DNA from: Pyrrhoderma lamaoense
Lineage: Eukaryota; Basidiomycota; Agaricomycetes; Hymenochaetales; Hymenochaetaceae
NCBI GenBank assembly: GCA_002794735.1
Contig: NBAZ01000008.1
Location: 744,001-808,000, forward strand
Direction of reading: 5' to 3'
Length of the DNA: 64,000 nt
Shown here: piece by piece, positions 1 through 13,035 of the stretch
Layout of the letters: every line of letters starts with the position of its first letter
Position numbering within the stretch: position 1 is the first letter of the stretch
Notes under the pieces: model-generated
Databases searched by the model: none
Told to the model about the DNA's origin: nothing
The model's input: the letters and a program-made list of their open reading frames with translations, nothing else
Program-made: the position numbers and the translations under genes

Positions 1-66
1 CTTCTTACCTGACCATCCTCGACTTTGGTCGTCAAAGTCTACTTTAGACGACTTTTACATACATAA

Positions 67-3000
67 ATGGCGTCTAGGGCGCCCAAGAAGCCCCGACCGC
101 TTCAGCGGGGGCGCAAAACTGGTCTCGCCGCCTGGTATAATAAGGTCGCGGCTTTTAATGTCGAGTCTCTCTTCGCAAAGTCTAGAGCACCAGGACCGCC
201 CCGTGTTGTATATGTCAATGAAGACCTACCTAAAGAATTTCATGACGACAAGGGTAGAGTAAAGAAGGAACATGTCTATAAGACGAATCAAGTCGTCACT
301 TCAAAATATTCTATCATCACCTTCCTACCCAGAAACTTGCTTGAGCAGTTTAGAAGGATAGCTAACATGTGTGTCACAACTAATTTCTTTAAATTTCTTT
401 GGTTCTTTGGAAAGTTGCTGGACATGTAGGCTAACAAAAGTCTTACTGAAACTAACTAGATTCTTTGCTGCCATTGCGATCCTCCAATTCTTCCCTCAAT
501 TCTCTACAATCTCTCCTGGGCTTGTTATCCTCCCCCTTCTAATCGTATTAGCCATCACGGCCGCCAAAGACGGATACGAGGACGTTAAAAGGCATCAATC
601 TGACCGGCGTATCAACCAAACCCGCGTTCGAGTTCTAAGTGGAGGGGGCTGGGTGAATCCGAATGTTATGCAAGCCAAGGAACGTTCGTTCCTTCATGTT
701 GTTCGCGCACTTGGGTTTGGGCGTAAGGGTGAGAAAAGTAATAAGGATAAGGGGAAAAAATCTGGGGAGCAGGGCGTACCTCCGGAAATGGAGATGATAG
801 AGCGCGGGGTGTACCAGAGGTTCATAGTATGAGTACGGCTCCTACGGAATTTGATCCTACTTTGACAGAGATCGAGTTTGACCATGATGGCGATGAACCT
901 CGCTCTCCCACACATGAGCATCGTCACAGTCTCTCATTGCACCCGCCTCACATTGGTTCTCGTCGTAACCCGACCTCTCCGCATTGGAGGCGGACCATGT
1001 GGGAGAATGTGCGCGTGGGTGACTTTGTTAAGATTACGAACGAAGAAGCCTTCCCGCGGATATTCTTATTTGTGCTACGAGCGAGGAGGAGAATGTGTGT
1101 TTCGTAGAGACGAAGAATCTTGATGGGGAGACAAATTTGAAATCGAGGAATGCTGTGCCCGCGTTAACGCACTTGAATTGCGCTGAGGCTTGTGCGGACC
1201 GTGAGCGTGCGAGGTTTAGTATCGAGTTGGACAGGCCGGACCCTAATATGTATAGGCTAAATGGAGCGGTGGTGACGGAGGAAGGGAAACAACCGTTGGA
1301 TCTACAGACAGTGTTGCTTCGTGGAACCGTCTTGAAAAACACAAAATGGGTTATAGGGGTAGTTATGTTCACTGGTGAGGACACAAAGATCGTTCTCAAT
1401 GCTGGAGGAACGCCAAGTAAGAGGAGTAGGGTTGAAAGACAAATGAATCCTCAAGTGTATGTATTACTTTCTAAAACTTGTGCAATACGCTACATTTTAC
1501 TACGTTTGCACACTTTCTCACATTTACTTAACTAGGTTTATCAATCTGCTCTTACTTTTTTGTATGGCAGTTACTTGTGGGATCGTTGATCATATCCTCG
1601 AAGCTCAAGACTTTCCGAGAGACGCACCTTGGCTTGTGGGTGATGACCGATCAGATGACAATCCAAATATCAATGGGTTATTCACGGCCATCTTTGCTCT
1701 TATCACGTATGTACTAGCTTATGTTTACTTTCTCCCGAGTGCGGGGTGCTGTGCTTCCCCAGTGACTGATAGCAAACTATTAATCCTTTTGATGTTGATA
1801 CAGATTCCAAAACATTGTGCCCATCTCTCTGTACATCTCAATTGAGGCTGTACGTACTGTTCAGGCGGCATTCATCTATTTCGATAAAGATATATGGTAC
1901 TCGAAGACGGACCAACCCACACTTGCTCGTTCGTGGAACTTGTCTGATGATTTAGGCCAAATCGAATATATCTTCTCTGATAAGACTGGTACTCTCACGC
2001 AAAATGTGATGATCTTCCGGAATTGCTCTATTGGCGGAAAGATTTACAGAGGAGAAGTGGACACAGAGCATGATGACAAGAAGGATGACAGGGATCAGGT
2101 GAATGTACGACTGTCTGCAACTACGTCAGCGGAGGGGTCTTCCGCGCCTGGATCGAGTAGTAATTCGAATTCACGAGATGACAAAACCTCTTCGCCATCG
2201 ACTCAGGATCCGATTAATGCATCAGGAGTGCAGTTACCAACCAATGTTGTTAATCACTTTCATAATAATGAACTTGCTCAGGACATGGCTGACGCAGCAC
2301 ATGCCGATCCGGATACAGACGGCGCGAGTCGCGCGCGTACGTTGAATGGATTTTTCTCGGTACTGTCGTTATGTCATACGGTGCTTGCCGTTGTAGACCC
2401 TGAGTCGGGACGGATCGAATATAGGGCTCAGAGTCCAGATGAGGCTGCACTTGTACAGGCTGCGGCTGATGCAGGTTTTATTTTCCGTGGAAGAGACAAG
2501 GAAATATTACGGTTACAAACTCCTTTCTCGGATGAGGTGGAGATGTATGAACTATTGAACGTGCTTGACTTCACGAGTGCTCGGAAACGGATGAGTGTTA
2601 TTCTTAGGAAGATCAATGACGATGATGGGCGGATATTCCTGTTGACTAAGGGCGCGGATAATGTTATCTTTGACAGATTAAAGCCTGGAGTCAACGACGA
2701 GCTTAAAGCTGTTACGGAGAGTCATCTTGATGAATTTGCTGGTGAAGGTCTGAGAACATTAACCCTTGCCTATAAGGTTGTATCAGGTAAACGAATGAGC
2801 TTTATAATTTACTGGGGATCTTGTGCTAATGCAAATACTGTATAGAGGATTACTACGATGAATGGGCGGAAAGGTACGCGGCTGCGACCGTGGCTCTTAC
2901 AGATCGCGAAGAGCAGATTGCTGCCGTATGTGAAGAAATAGAGAAGATCTTCGTCTTCTCGGGGCAACCGCGATTGAAGATAGACTTCAAGATGGAGTAC

Positions 3001-5344
3001 CGGAAACAATAGCTGACCTGAAGTTAGCTGGTATCAAGGTGTGGGTAGCAACAGGAGACAAGCTCGAGACGGCTATTGCCATTGGATACAGCACGAATTT
3101 GATTGCACCCGAGTCTAATCTTATTGTTGTGAGAGGAGATAAGGATGGATTAGGCATCTTTGATCAGATGTATAACGCTGCAGAGTTGTTTTTCCCCGAC
3201 GCGAACATTATCGAAGAAGAAGCTTTGGATATCAATGAAAAACATGCAAGGGCAGTTAACAGGCGTTCGATTGGAGATGCAGGTTCTTTGAATGGGGTTC
3301 CTTTACGTAGGGTCAATACGGGAGTTTCTTCAATTGTTGGTCAGGATAATGGTGACCGACCGGGCGGGTTTGTTCTTGTTATTGAGGAACCGCCCTCACC
3401 CATGTATGTATGATTGGTACCTTTAAAATATATGATACTTATTGTTTGATAATCAGACGTTTGATGATGATGATAGTAAACGGCTACTCCTCCGGCTAGC
3501 TATCCAATGCGAAGCTGTAATTTGTTGTCGTGTATCACCTCTCCAAAAGGCACTAATCGTTAATCTCGTGAAAGAGGGAATTGGTGCAATGACTCTGGCT
3601 ATTGGTGATGGTGCGAATGACGTGAGCATGATCCAGGCTGCTGATATCGGTGTTGGTATTTCTGGAGAGGAAGGTCTACAAGCTGTGAACTCTTCAGATT
3701 ATGCTATTGCTCAGGTTTGTTCATGACTTTTCAAATGTTGAAGAATAATTTTTCATCCGATGTCATCTTATAGTTCCGGTTCCTTAAGCGTTTACTTCTT
3801 GTCCACGGGCATTGGTCGTATGCTCGTAACGGCAATATGTAAGTTTTGGTTAGCATATACTTCACTTCTACTAAGCTCATATCCCCATGTCTTTAGGATT
3901 GTGAATTTTTTCTACAAGAATATCATCTGTATCGGAATCTTATGGTGGTTCATGATCTATTGTGGATGGAGCTCTCAATACGTATTTGAGTACACATACC
4001 TCTTGTTCTGGAACGTCTTCTGGTCATTGTGTCCAGTCATTGCTATTGGGATATTTGACCGTATCCTTGGTAAGTTTCACTTATTTATCTGAGTAAGTAA
4101 GCACCAATATAACTCATGCAATTTCTTGTAGACGATGATATTTTGATGGAAATCCCTGAGTTATACGCATATGGTCGGGAGCAATATTGGTTTGGTCTCA
4201 AGACGTTTACAGTCTACATGCTTGATGCTGTCTACCAGGTTTGCGTCCATATATTACCTTGTATCTACTGCCCTAGTTTGACACACTCTTTTTAGTCTGT
4301 AATAATTTTCTTCCTCATTCTATATGGATATTTCTCTCCAACAGCGAGGCCTGATGGATACGATGTTGCTCAATACGAATTCTCAACGGTCTGTAATTTT
4401 TACACTTCATACTTGTAGATTGCATCGCTCACATATACATCCGTCGGGTTAATAGGTTATGGTGATCGGTGCTGTCATGACTGCGAACATGTTCAACGGA
4501 TTGAACACGAGCGCCTGGACCGGTTGGGTAATTTTCGCTGTATCGATTGGTATTGTCCTGATCTGGGCTTATACTGTTAGTCATTTTGTCTATTGTTATT
4601 AATAACGATTGGACGCTAAAACCATGTTTCTCACAGGCTATATACTCCATTATTTCACCTGGGTGGTTCTACGTTCCAGTGTAGTAAGTAATAGCGGTTG
4701 AACTTCTAAGAGACTAAAAAAGGCTGACTTTCCGCGCCAGTGGCAACGACCATTATCTCTTCCATTCAGCCCTCTTCTGGTTCTCTCTTCCACTAGTTAT
4801 ATGTCTCGCACTAGTCCCACGCTATCTCTCTAAGGCATATAGATTCAACATCGCACCAACAGAGATTGACAAATTCCGACTCGTGCGAAAGCTGGATCCA
4901 ACCAAACGGACGAGACAGGAATTGCTGAGTGCTGACCCACCGTTGTCTAAGTTTATGAAGCCTGTGAAGCATAAGAAGGTTCATGAATTAGCAGCGTTGA
5001 CGGGATCTAGGCCGTCGTTAGTTGACCGTAGAGGAAGTCGAACGGACATGGCGACGGGTGAGAGAGGTGTGCATCGTGGATTTGATTTCTCTCAGGAGGA
5101 AGGTGGCGTTGCTATCCAGAGAATACAGACGAACTTGTCTGAGAGGAGACAGCAGATGTTGGAGGGACGTATCGGAGAGGATGGAGAAGGAACGGAAAAT
5201 GGGAAGCGATGGGGCAGGCGGAGAGGATCGGGATCAGGGTCTACTTCAACACCGTTAAGGAAAAGGTTGTTTTCTCTAGGAAGGGGTAGGAAGAGTCGCC
5301 TGAAGGAGTCAACAGTACCTTCAGACTTTTCAGACCAAAAATGA
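67..5344 (+). CDS. DNF1: P4-ATPase phospholipid flippase (Dnf1/2 type)
   Basis: Moves phospholipids from the outer to the cytosolic leaflet of Golgi, endosome or plasma membranes, usually with a Cdc50-family subunit. Visible landmarks in order: RRIAN before TM1, actuator loop LDGETNLK (about 1119-1142), the P4-specific PISL motif in TM4 (about 1818-1830), phosphorylation site DKTGTLT (1979-1999), KGAD of the nucleotide domain (2648-2659), VATGDK (about 3043), GDGANDV (3604-3624), TM5-10 up to about 4860 and a basic cytosolic tail. About eleven short introns; roughly 1,500 aa, as for yeast Dnf1. The ATG at 67 gives the long basic N-terminus expected of the family. Three one-base shortages break the frame: near 806-809, near 1056 and near 2946. 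Each is repaired by one G, so I read it as an intact gene with sequence errors. Assignment to the Dnf rather than Drs2 or Neo1 clade is from overall wording only. Confidence 0.93.
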
Positions 5345-7252
5345 CAAGAAAAGCAACGCAAAAAAATTGAATGTTAATGCTTCTTAAAATCTACTTTTCA
5401 TTAACGTTCTATCTCTTATTCCTTTGATCTCAACACCTATCTATCATTCTTTAAATTAGCATACACATTATATACTGCTTACAGTAACGACTTTTTTTTA
5501 CTTCACCAGATGCTTTTACTTTTTTTTACGATTCGACGATCCATGACCCCAACCAATCTTATTCTACCTTCACGCATAGTGACCGACCCATTCAGAAGGT
5601 CTTTTTTTGGTCCTTTCTCTAACCATAACTCTTATTTCATCTTCTCTTCGTCCTTCGGCTGTTGTTTTTCTAAAGGTCCCTTCTTTGTTCCCATTTTATT
5701 GTCTGGTCCCATCCTGTACACACATTTTCATGTAACATTCCCCCTTTTCCCTCTTAGCTATAACAGCTCCTTGTCGTCATTGCCCTCCCGGACTTTCTTG
5801 GTCTCAGTTTTTTTATTCTCCCGAGGCCTGATCCACATATTTTCACTCTGCCTCCAGCATCTTGCGTCTTCATTTGTTTTCCATTATTAAAGCATAATTC
5901 ATCCTTAACCTGCATCTTTCCACACGTATGAATTCTGAACTTATCACCATCGTCACTCGCTTGTTCACTGTCTCTTTTTATCCATATCTTCCCTATCCTT
6001 GTTTCTTTGTCTACAGCGGCTTGGTTTCCTATATCTCTTCTCTATCAATAATTGTCTCTGGCTCTTTTCTGTGGTTTCTATCCTTTCCCTTCCCCTTTTC
6101 ACTTCATTTTTCATGTGTTAGCCAATTAAATTCGTTTGTGTTACTTGTTCGTATGACTTTTTCCATCTTTTTTTCTTTTCCACCCTGTTATTAAACCCAT
6201 TTCTTCATATTCCTTTTGAAGATTTCTAATCATTTCAACTAGTAGTCTTCACCTTACTCGCCGCCCATGGCAGAGGACTCTTAACGTATATAGGGACCTA
6301 CACCTGCAGATTTTCTCCCATTTTCTTACTTCTTTAGCAAAGTTGTGTAGCATTGTTAGTGTATCATGCTAGTTATACATATCTGGTATTCCTCATTTTC
6401 TTACTTTAATCTCTTTTTGTGTGTGCATCCAGTAAAGATATGATATGATAGGGAGGATCATCGGATGATTGTTGTGTGAATCTAAAGTCAGAAAGTAGGG
6501 TCTGTATACATTCAGAGCAAAGTTTGATTTGGGGATGATGGACGATACTCATGACAACTGATAAGTCGAGTTCAAAATTGTGCATAATTATGTGTTTTTA
6601 TGTATTGAAATCTCGACTTCGAATATCAACAATCAGGATCAGCTGTAGTACATGCATAGTACAGGATAATACATGTAGAATGATACTAATGTACACTTAA
6701 CTATCTTGCTTTAAGAGCGTCACATCTCAAAAGCAATACAATAAGACATACTATGCATGTACAAGCTTGATCAAGTACACAAAGTTGACAAACAGGCTGG
6801 GTCACTTTACACAAACCAGCTGCAAAATGGGGAGGGGGGATGAAGGGGATGACAGATGCAGCATACCCCGAGGCACAGAAGAGAGAGGCGAGTGTGACAT
6901 CGGTGTTGTCAACATAATAATTGACAATATCGACAATATAGGGGATTGATGTTGACAGTGCAAAAGATCCAATCAGAGGAATAATAGGGGCCGATACTAC
7001 CAGTACGATCCTCTATACTCCCCAACTGTCATTCATCTCTGTGATCCTCTATTACATTGGATGAAAAGATAACCGGACAGAAATCAACATCCTATCATCC
7101 AATCTTGAAGGCATTTTGTATATAACCTCGTCGTGTAGGAGCTCACTGTTACTGGACTAAGGACAGGTATCCTTGAGCCTCCAAGCGCATGAATCTGCAA
7201 TAGAGGAACAGTCAAGAATACTTCGTGGGTTATTGACAAGAGTCATCCCACT
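5345..7252. other. Long convergent intergenic region, pyrimidine-rich then purine-rich
   Basis: No gene is supported. From about 5380 to 6420 the + strand is strongly T/C-rich with runs of t and ctt; beyond that the bias fades and partly reverses. Two open frames (5510-5890, 5928-6194) only reflect this composition: their translations are Phe/Ser/Leu-rich with no family signal. The region probably holds the 3' UTRs of the flippase and UPF1 genes. No tRNA-like box B or terminal repeats were seen. Confidence 0.6.
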
Positions 7253-10200
7253 TCAGAAGACAGTAAGCCCGGATTGTGTGCCAGTATACTGCGATTTCAT
7301 ATCATCCAGATCAGCGGCGTCATCTTGACTCTTATAGTCAAACTGTGAAAGGCTCCCCATATCTGAGACACCAGCTGTAGAAGACAGCGAACCCCGTCTA
7401 CGAAGACGATCGGATTGGGAATAAGCAATGCTACTGGACCGCTCCGAATGAGCTCCACCTCCAACCACACTACCAGAGTCCGTTATACTTGTACCGACAT
7501 CTTGTGAGATGATGGAGCTTGCATATCCGCCGCCATATGTGCTTCTCTTGCCACCGTTTACTGAACGCTGCATTCCTTGACTGAATGGTCCGCTCGTAGC
7601 TGCAAACATTGGTAAACCGGAAGAATACGTAGCTTGAGAACGTAGTGATTGTACATCAGACGGATGTAGCCTAGAGGGTCGTGTGTCCTATAGAAGCTCG
7701 AGTCGAATCTACTTGGAGTACCCGAGCGACTTCCAGTTGCAGTTCCAAGGAGATCTCGAGCATTTACTTCGTGACGGCGATATTGATCGAGAGATTTGTT
7801 AAGCGCGCGACGTGGTTTGCTGAACTGAATCATGCTCGGCGCTAAATTGTTCAGAGGACCTTCAACTAAACAACTCTTCTCTTTATAGTGAGTTAAAAGG
7901 TAATGCCAAAGTGGATGCTAAAAAGTTATCAAAATTAATACGAGCCTATATATTTTTACTAGGAAACATTACCTTGCTGAGAACTTTAGGATTACCCAGT
8001 ATAACAACCCCATATTTTGCACGGGTCAGGGCAACATTCAGACGTCTTGGATCATTCAAGAAACCAATTCCCTGATGTTCATTACTCCTAACACAACTGA
8101 GGATAATGTAGTCCTTCTCACGACCCTGGAATGCATCGACACTAGCAACTTCTACTTCCTTATATAGATCCTTTTTCAAAGAACCATTGAACTGCATGTA
8201 GTTGACAATATAAGAACGTTGCCCTTCATAAGGTGTAACGACACCTATTTGACCAGGTACGACACCCGACTTGAAAAACTTAGTTACAATCTTCTCAACA
8301 TTTGAAGCCTCAGTCCTGTATATTCAGTATCAATAAACCCAAAATTAGGAGTAATATTGATCGAAAAACGAACCTATTCAGGAAAGATGTCCCACTCGAG
8401 GAGATTTCTTCTTGACCAAGATTCTGATAAAAGAACATGGGAGTATCTGGAACGGGCCAAGGAAAGTCGACATTTTTCCTAAGTCGCTCAGGAGCAGTGA
8501 CACCATTCTGAAGGGTTCCTTCATAGAACATGTTAGATGGAAACTCTGATAGACATGGGTGCATGCGATATTGAACTTGTAGACGAATAGGTCGGTTATT
8601 CAACAGAACGAGGCGCTCAAAGAGAGATTGAGTTAAGCCAGCGCGAGCGGCCTTCTTGTTCATAATAACTGGTCCTAGTTGCTAACGCGGGGTTAGAGGT
8701 ATAATCAAAGATTGTGTAATTAAAAGTACTACCTGATGATCACCAACAAGAACGACTTGTTTACAACCTAACACAAGAGGAATCATACATTCTATATTTT
8801 ACGTTTAGTACACTCTTAGACATTAAATTAAAGGTAGCAACATACCAGGTTCAGCTGCTTGAGTAGCTTCATCGATGAGAACCGTTCTGAATTTTAATTT
8901 GCTCAATCTTGGATCCCCACATCCCACGCAAGTTGCGCAGATTACATCAGCTGCATTAAGGATCTCCTTTTCACATTGCCTGATAAGCGTTTTATATTTT
9001 CTTTCATCATTAGAACTTAATTCTCCTTGTTCATTCTTCAAGAGAATCAGTTTTTGAAGCTCAATGTTCGTTGTGTTATTAGCAACTTGTCGATGAAGAG
9101 TCAGGAACGCAACAGAGGAGTCAAGTGCTTCACGAGATTTGGCAGTTAAACGGACTACTTTGAGCCCGGTGGCATGGATTTTCTCTGTTAGCTGATCAAC
9201 AGCAACATTTGATGGTGCGCAAACAAGAACTTGACCCGGATTCATCTTCGCAAGATGATATACGATAGAAGCGGAGGTAACAGTTTTTCCAGTACCTGGT
9301 GGACCTTGGATAAGACTGAGTGGCTTTTGTAGAACACTCTTCACTGCATACATCTGAGAGTGATTGAGTTCCGGCAAGCCGGGGGCAGAAAATCTTTTTG
9401 GCATCTGAGTTCTAAGTACTTGAGGTTCCAAATCATGTCCAAGAAGTTTATGATACTACCGACAATATAAGTCAAGTATAATAAGCAGAGAGGATTGTTG
9501 GACGCTTACGATGTAACCACTAACGCTCTTCTCGTCAACTGCAAAAGTTTTCATTGCCAACTGCATACGATCAAAGCTAGTAGATTTCCAGATAAAGTCC
9601 GCAATGAAATTGTGCGTAATTTCTGTGGGTACTCCCTCGCTTTTTCGCAACTCCAATCCAATTTCGTCAGAGACATCTGTGGATATTTAGTAGGTTATTA
9701 TATGCTATTTGATTGTAGTACTCACTGTTTGGGATTTTTATGACATGACCTACACCTTCCCAGGGCTTATGAAGTTCGCCTTGGTACCTGAGCCGGAGTT
9801 CATCGCCAACCGCAAGTCTGACTTCCCCACTTTCTAGCTTCGGTAGATTAAACCACGCAACACGTTTATGATTAAGTCCTAGGTCCCAACGAACTGTGAT
9901 ATCTGTTTGCGTTTGGCTTTCCTTTAGCTTTTTATCATAGTCCGCCTCAATTTTGACCAGTGGGCCAAAAATATTCTGATATTGGTAAGCATCTTCATAG
10001 CGAGGAAGGATTGGTTGGGGTTCGTCATCAACACCTGGCTTCTCTAAATCTTCAAGAGTTGCGTTGGCATTCTCGCGCCACAAGTCTTCCAAACGAGTAA
10101 TTTGAGCAAAAGTGATCTGACGCGAGCGTAACTGCTCTGCTTCACTAGGAGGCTTTACCAACCAAGACAAAAATGAACGATCGTCTATAAGGGCGCCCAT

Positions 10201-10935
10201 AGGGAGGCGTTCCATGATATATCTTTCGATATCGCCGCACAGGGTTGCCTGAACAATATAGGACACAGTTCGTCAGCATACTAAGCTACAAAGGTGACAT
10301 TAGTCTCCAATTCTTACCGACATAATAATACAACGACAGTATCACTTTTAGCAGGAATAAATCCCAGCATAAAAACGTTTTTGTTGCCACAGTTATAGCA
10401 TTCTGGAGTAGTTTCCCCAAGAGGACTCTCAGAGTGAAGAATAACTTCTTTATGCTTTGCTCGCACAAGATGATTGACGATATGCGAAGCCGAAGTATTT
10501 CCCCGAGAGTTGCAGAACCATTTGCTGCAAATCAGACACTTGACCACAGATGCAGGAGAGTGAATGCCACAATAACTATGCAGTTTTGTTCAGTTCAAGG
10601 ACAAGCGGAAACAATAACAGACATGATGCGTACCTGCACGCATGAGGCGGCAATTCAACAGCGTCCTCGTCCTTCAGGTCATCTAATACACCATCGAGTT
10701 CCTCATCCACAGCATTTGAGCGAGCAATAGCCTGACGCTCGTTCAAAGATGAACTCCCGGATTGAGAGTCCTTCGAATCCTCCGATACTGAAAGCCCAGA
10801 CAGGCTCTCAAGGTCAGCAGGAAGTCTGCCATTGTTCGATGTGAAACCGGAAACGATCGATGATGTGTCGTCAACAATTGGAAGACCACCATATGTAGAG
10901 CCATTATCATACTGAAAATTGTCGAACGAGTCCAT
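7253..10935 (-). CDS. UPF1: UPF1/NAM7 RNA helicase, nonsense-mediated decay factor
   Basis: ATP-dependent 5'-3' RNA helicase at the centre of nonsense-mediated mRNA decay. Reading 5'-3' on the minus strand: acidic N-terminus (ATG at 10935; the open frame extends upstream only by non-ATG codons), the Cys/His-rich UPF2-binding domain ([42 protein letters not shown]), the 1B region, then the SF1 helicase core with GPPGTGKT (about 9281-9304), [35 protein letters not shown] and ALTRAKYG. Roughly 1,080 aa, close to human UPF1. The C-terminal tail after the helicase is Ser/Gln-rich with several SQ or TQ dipeptides. About eight short introns. One apparent one-base shortage in the tail near 7658-7662 (between DPLGYIR and [14 protein letters not shown]). 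Confidence 0.96.
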
Positions 10936-11047
10936 GATTAGGGTAGAGTCCACTTAACAGTGAAGCGCTTATTAAAGACTCAAGGTGAGTTATGCAAGTT
11001 TATGATTATGTAACGATACACTTTCGACATTTCTTGATACGCTATGA

Positions 11048-12712
11048 TTACATATGTAAAACTAATGCGACATTTCTCCCACTACCTTCTAATTGATCAA
11101 ATACATTTACAAGAAAAGTTTTAGTCAAAGGTGGTGAGACCTCCTGTGCCCAAAATAATCTGTCTATTATAATGAGACTTTCAATGGCAGGCCCCAGTAA
11201 ACATCTCAGTGTATGAAGTACTTCAATACGTTTTGATAATGCACTTGAACTTATTTGATCAGTGTCAAAGTCGATCGCACTGCTTTCTTTGATGTTGAAT
11301 CTCGTCTTCAGTTTTTCTTGAGCACAAGCAAGGAATGTTTTGAAGTTCGTATATGCCTTGTTGTTTAACTTGCCTAACCGTGGAAGTTGACCGGAGGTCA
11401 TCGACCCATATAAGAATGGTGTCAGTAACGCTCGATAAAGCACTTTCTTAATAGAAAGTTCTGTTTCCTGTGTCGACCTAGAACTCTGAAGCCATACAGA
11501 AGGCACTTGCGCAGCTAGCTGTAAATGACTTGGAGACAGTACAAAATCGGTGTTGATGTCTTGTACTTGTGTCTTTACACAGTGCGACATGGGAAAATCT
11601 AACAAAGTGATGAGTTACATTTCAGATTATTTTTACATTGATGACACACCATTATTGTTCATCAGATTGTAGCAACATCCAACTATGACGGCGGCAGCGG
11701 TGAACCAGCCTCTTTGTTGTTGCAATTTTGAATCACGGCGGTATTCCACTGCTTTTCGTAGTACCGTGCATGATAACGAGCCACAAGCATGCAATGCAAG
11801 AAAACATATAGGCTTTGTACGTGAAGCAGAGGTGTCAGTATCCTCTTCTAATTCGTTGAGCCACTCATCGACAGTATACTGTAGACTGCCACTGTAGCTA
11901 TTCGACGTCATACCAAATTTTCCTGGATGATTGTCAAAACTTGGATCTTCACCCAACCAGATTGTTTTAAATGACAGTGTCCCCTTAGAATTGAACTTCA
12001 GAGAGCGATGCTCTATTCCTTTAATTTGATGAGAGGAAGAATCTAAAGCAAGAATATGGAGATCTTTGGCCGAACCTTTTTTCAAGTCTTAAGTACAGCT
12101 AGTAATTCTTAAGTAGGGCTGATACGTACACAGGGCTCGAGATAAATGTCCCTGAAATAAGAACATACATGTTTACTTGAATGAATAAAATTGCATATTT
12201 AGTCGATACACAAACCTGTCCTGCACCTATGTCAACTATATGTTTGACCTCTACGCCATACTCATTTGAAAGCTTCTCCAGGTATTTAAGGACAAATAAT
12301 GACATCCGCGACACTTCATGGTATTTTTTGGGTGACATCCCAATTTCATGGGCTTCTGATTTTTCCCTACTAATGCTTGACACAACGGGGTAAGGGTTTC
12401 GGGCAGAGATAGACTATTGATAGTTGATATCAGATTGCTGATTTCACTAGGTAGTACTATACGATTTTTACAAGCTTCGAGATATTGATCAGTCGAAGAA
12501 TCATAGAGAGACTCATGATATGCAGATATCAGTTGCTGCCAGGCAAATTCAGACTTCTGTGCCCAATCCCACCAGCCCGAAAAAGCTTCTATCTCTTGTT
12601 CTCCATGATTTCCGAGATCGTTTGGATGTACATCTATCAATGACGATGCCAGAGGGGTCGATAACAACCCGATGATTCCTTGAGTTTTTTGCTGATATTC
12701 GATATTAGCCAT
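11048..12712 (-). CDS. METTL25/RRNAD1-type methyltransferase-domain protein
   Basis: Putative SAM-dependent methyltransferase of the METTL25/RRNAD1 family; the substrate in fungi is not established. Signature segments: GMSPKKYHEVSRMS, then the SAM-binding stretch HIVDIGAGQ continuing after an intron as GHLSRALC, FLALHACGSL, VIVGCCYNLM followed by DFPMS, and the family C-terminus LFWAQE...FDQLEGSGRNVALV. ATG at 12712 begins MANIEYQQ. About three introns; roughly 500 aa. The frame upstream of SPKK must shift by one base at the four-base run 12387-12390 (plus-strand g's). Head-to-head with FAN1. Confidence 0.85.
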
Positions 12713-13035
12713 AGAGGTAGAAAAAAAAGTTTTAAGGTAAGTTACAAATGAAACGCGTACTGTTCGCAATGCGTGACATTGTTGTCACAGATTAATAAAG
12801 CGTGTCTTGTTCATAGGTCTTGTACTACATCCTTTGAAGTATTAACACAGTATTTCATTCGTGAAGGCCTACTATTAGCGACCTCAAAAGTGGACATTAC
12901 TGATAAGACGTATGGATAGTACAATCTTTCAGCGATTTTGATCTCAATGTGCTCGCTCAGTGGACATACATCAAGAGACAAGAAATTTTCAACTTCAGCA
13001 ACGAGATACCGGATTATAACTATCGTCAAATAAGG
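12713..13035. promoter_or_regulatory. Bidirectional promoter region METTL25 / FAN1
   Basis: Head-to-head intergenic stretch of about 320 bp. It holds a perfect ACGCGT at 12753-12758, the MCB-type G1/S element known from fungal replication and repair genes. The last part (from 12907) is open in the FAN1 frame, so a 5' FAN1 exon may lie here; I could not fix its splice sites or start codon. Confidence 0.45.
12753..12758. promoter_or_regulatory. MCB-like box ACGCGT
   Basis: Palindromic ACGCGT upstream of the FAN1 coding region. In yeasts this is the MBF target of G1/S-expressed replication and repair genes. Only the site is seen; use by a regulator here is inference. Confidence 0.35.

Noticed and set aside
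67..5344. Flippase as a pseudogene because of three frame breaks
   Set aside because: Breaks of the same kind and direction occur in essential genes along the whole window, and all catalytic motifs are intact.
5510..6194. Two open frames with hydrophobic Phe/Leu/Ser translations that could suggest a small membrane protein
   Set aside because: They only reflect the T/C-rich composition; no start context, no helix periodicity and no conserved segment.
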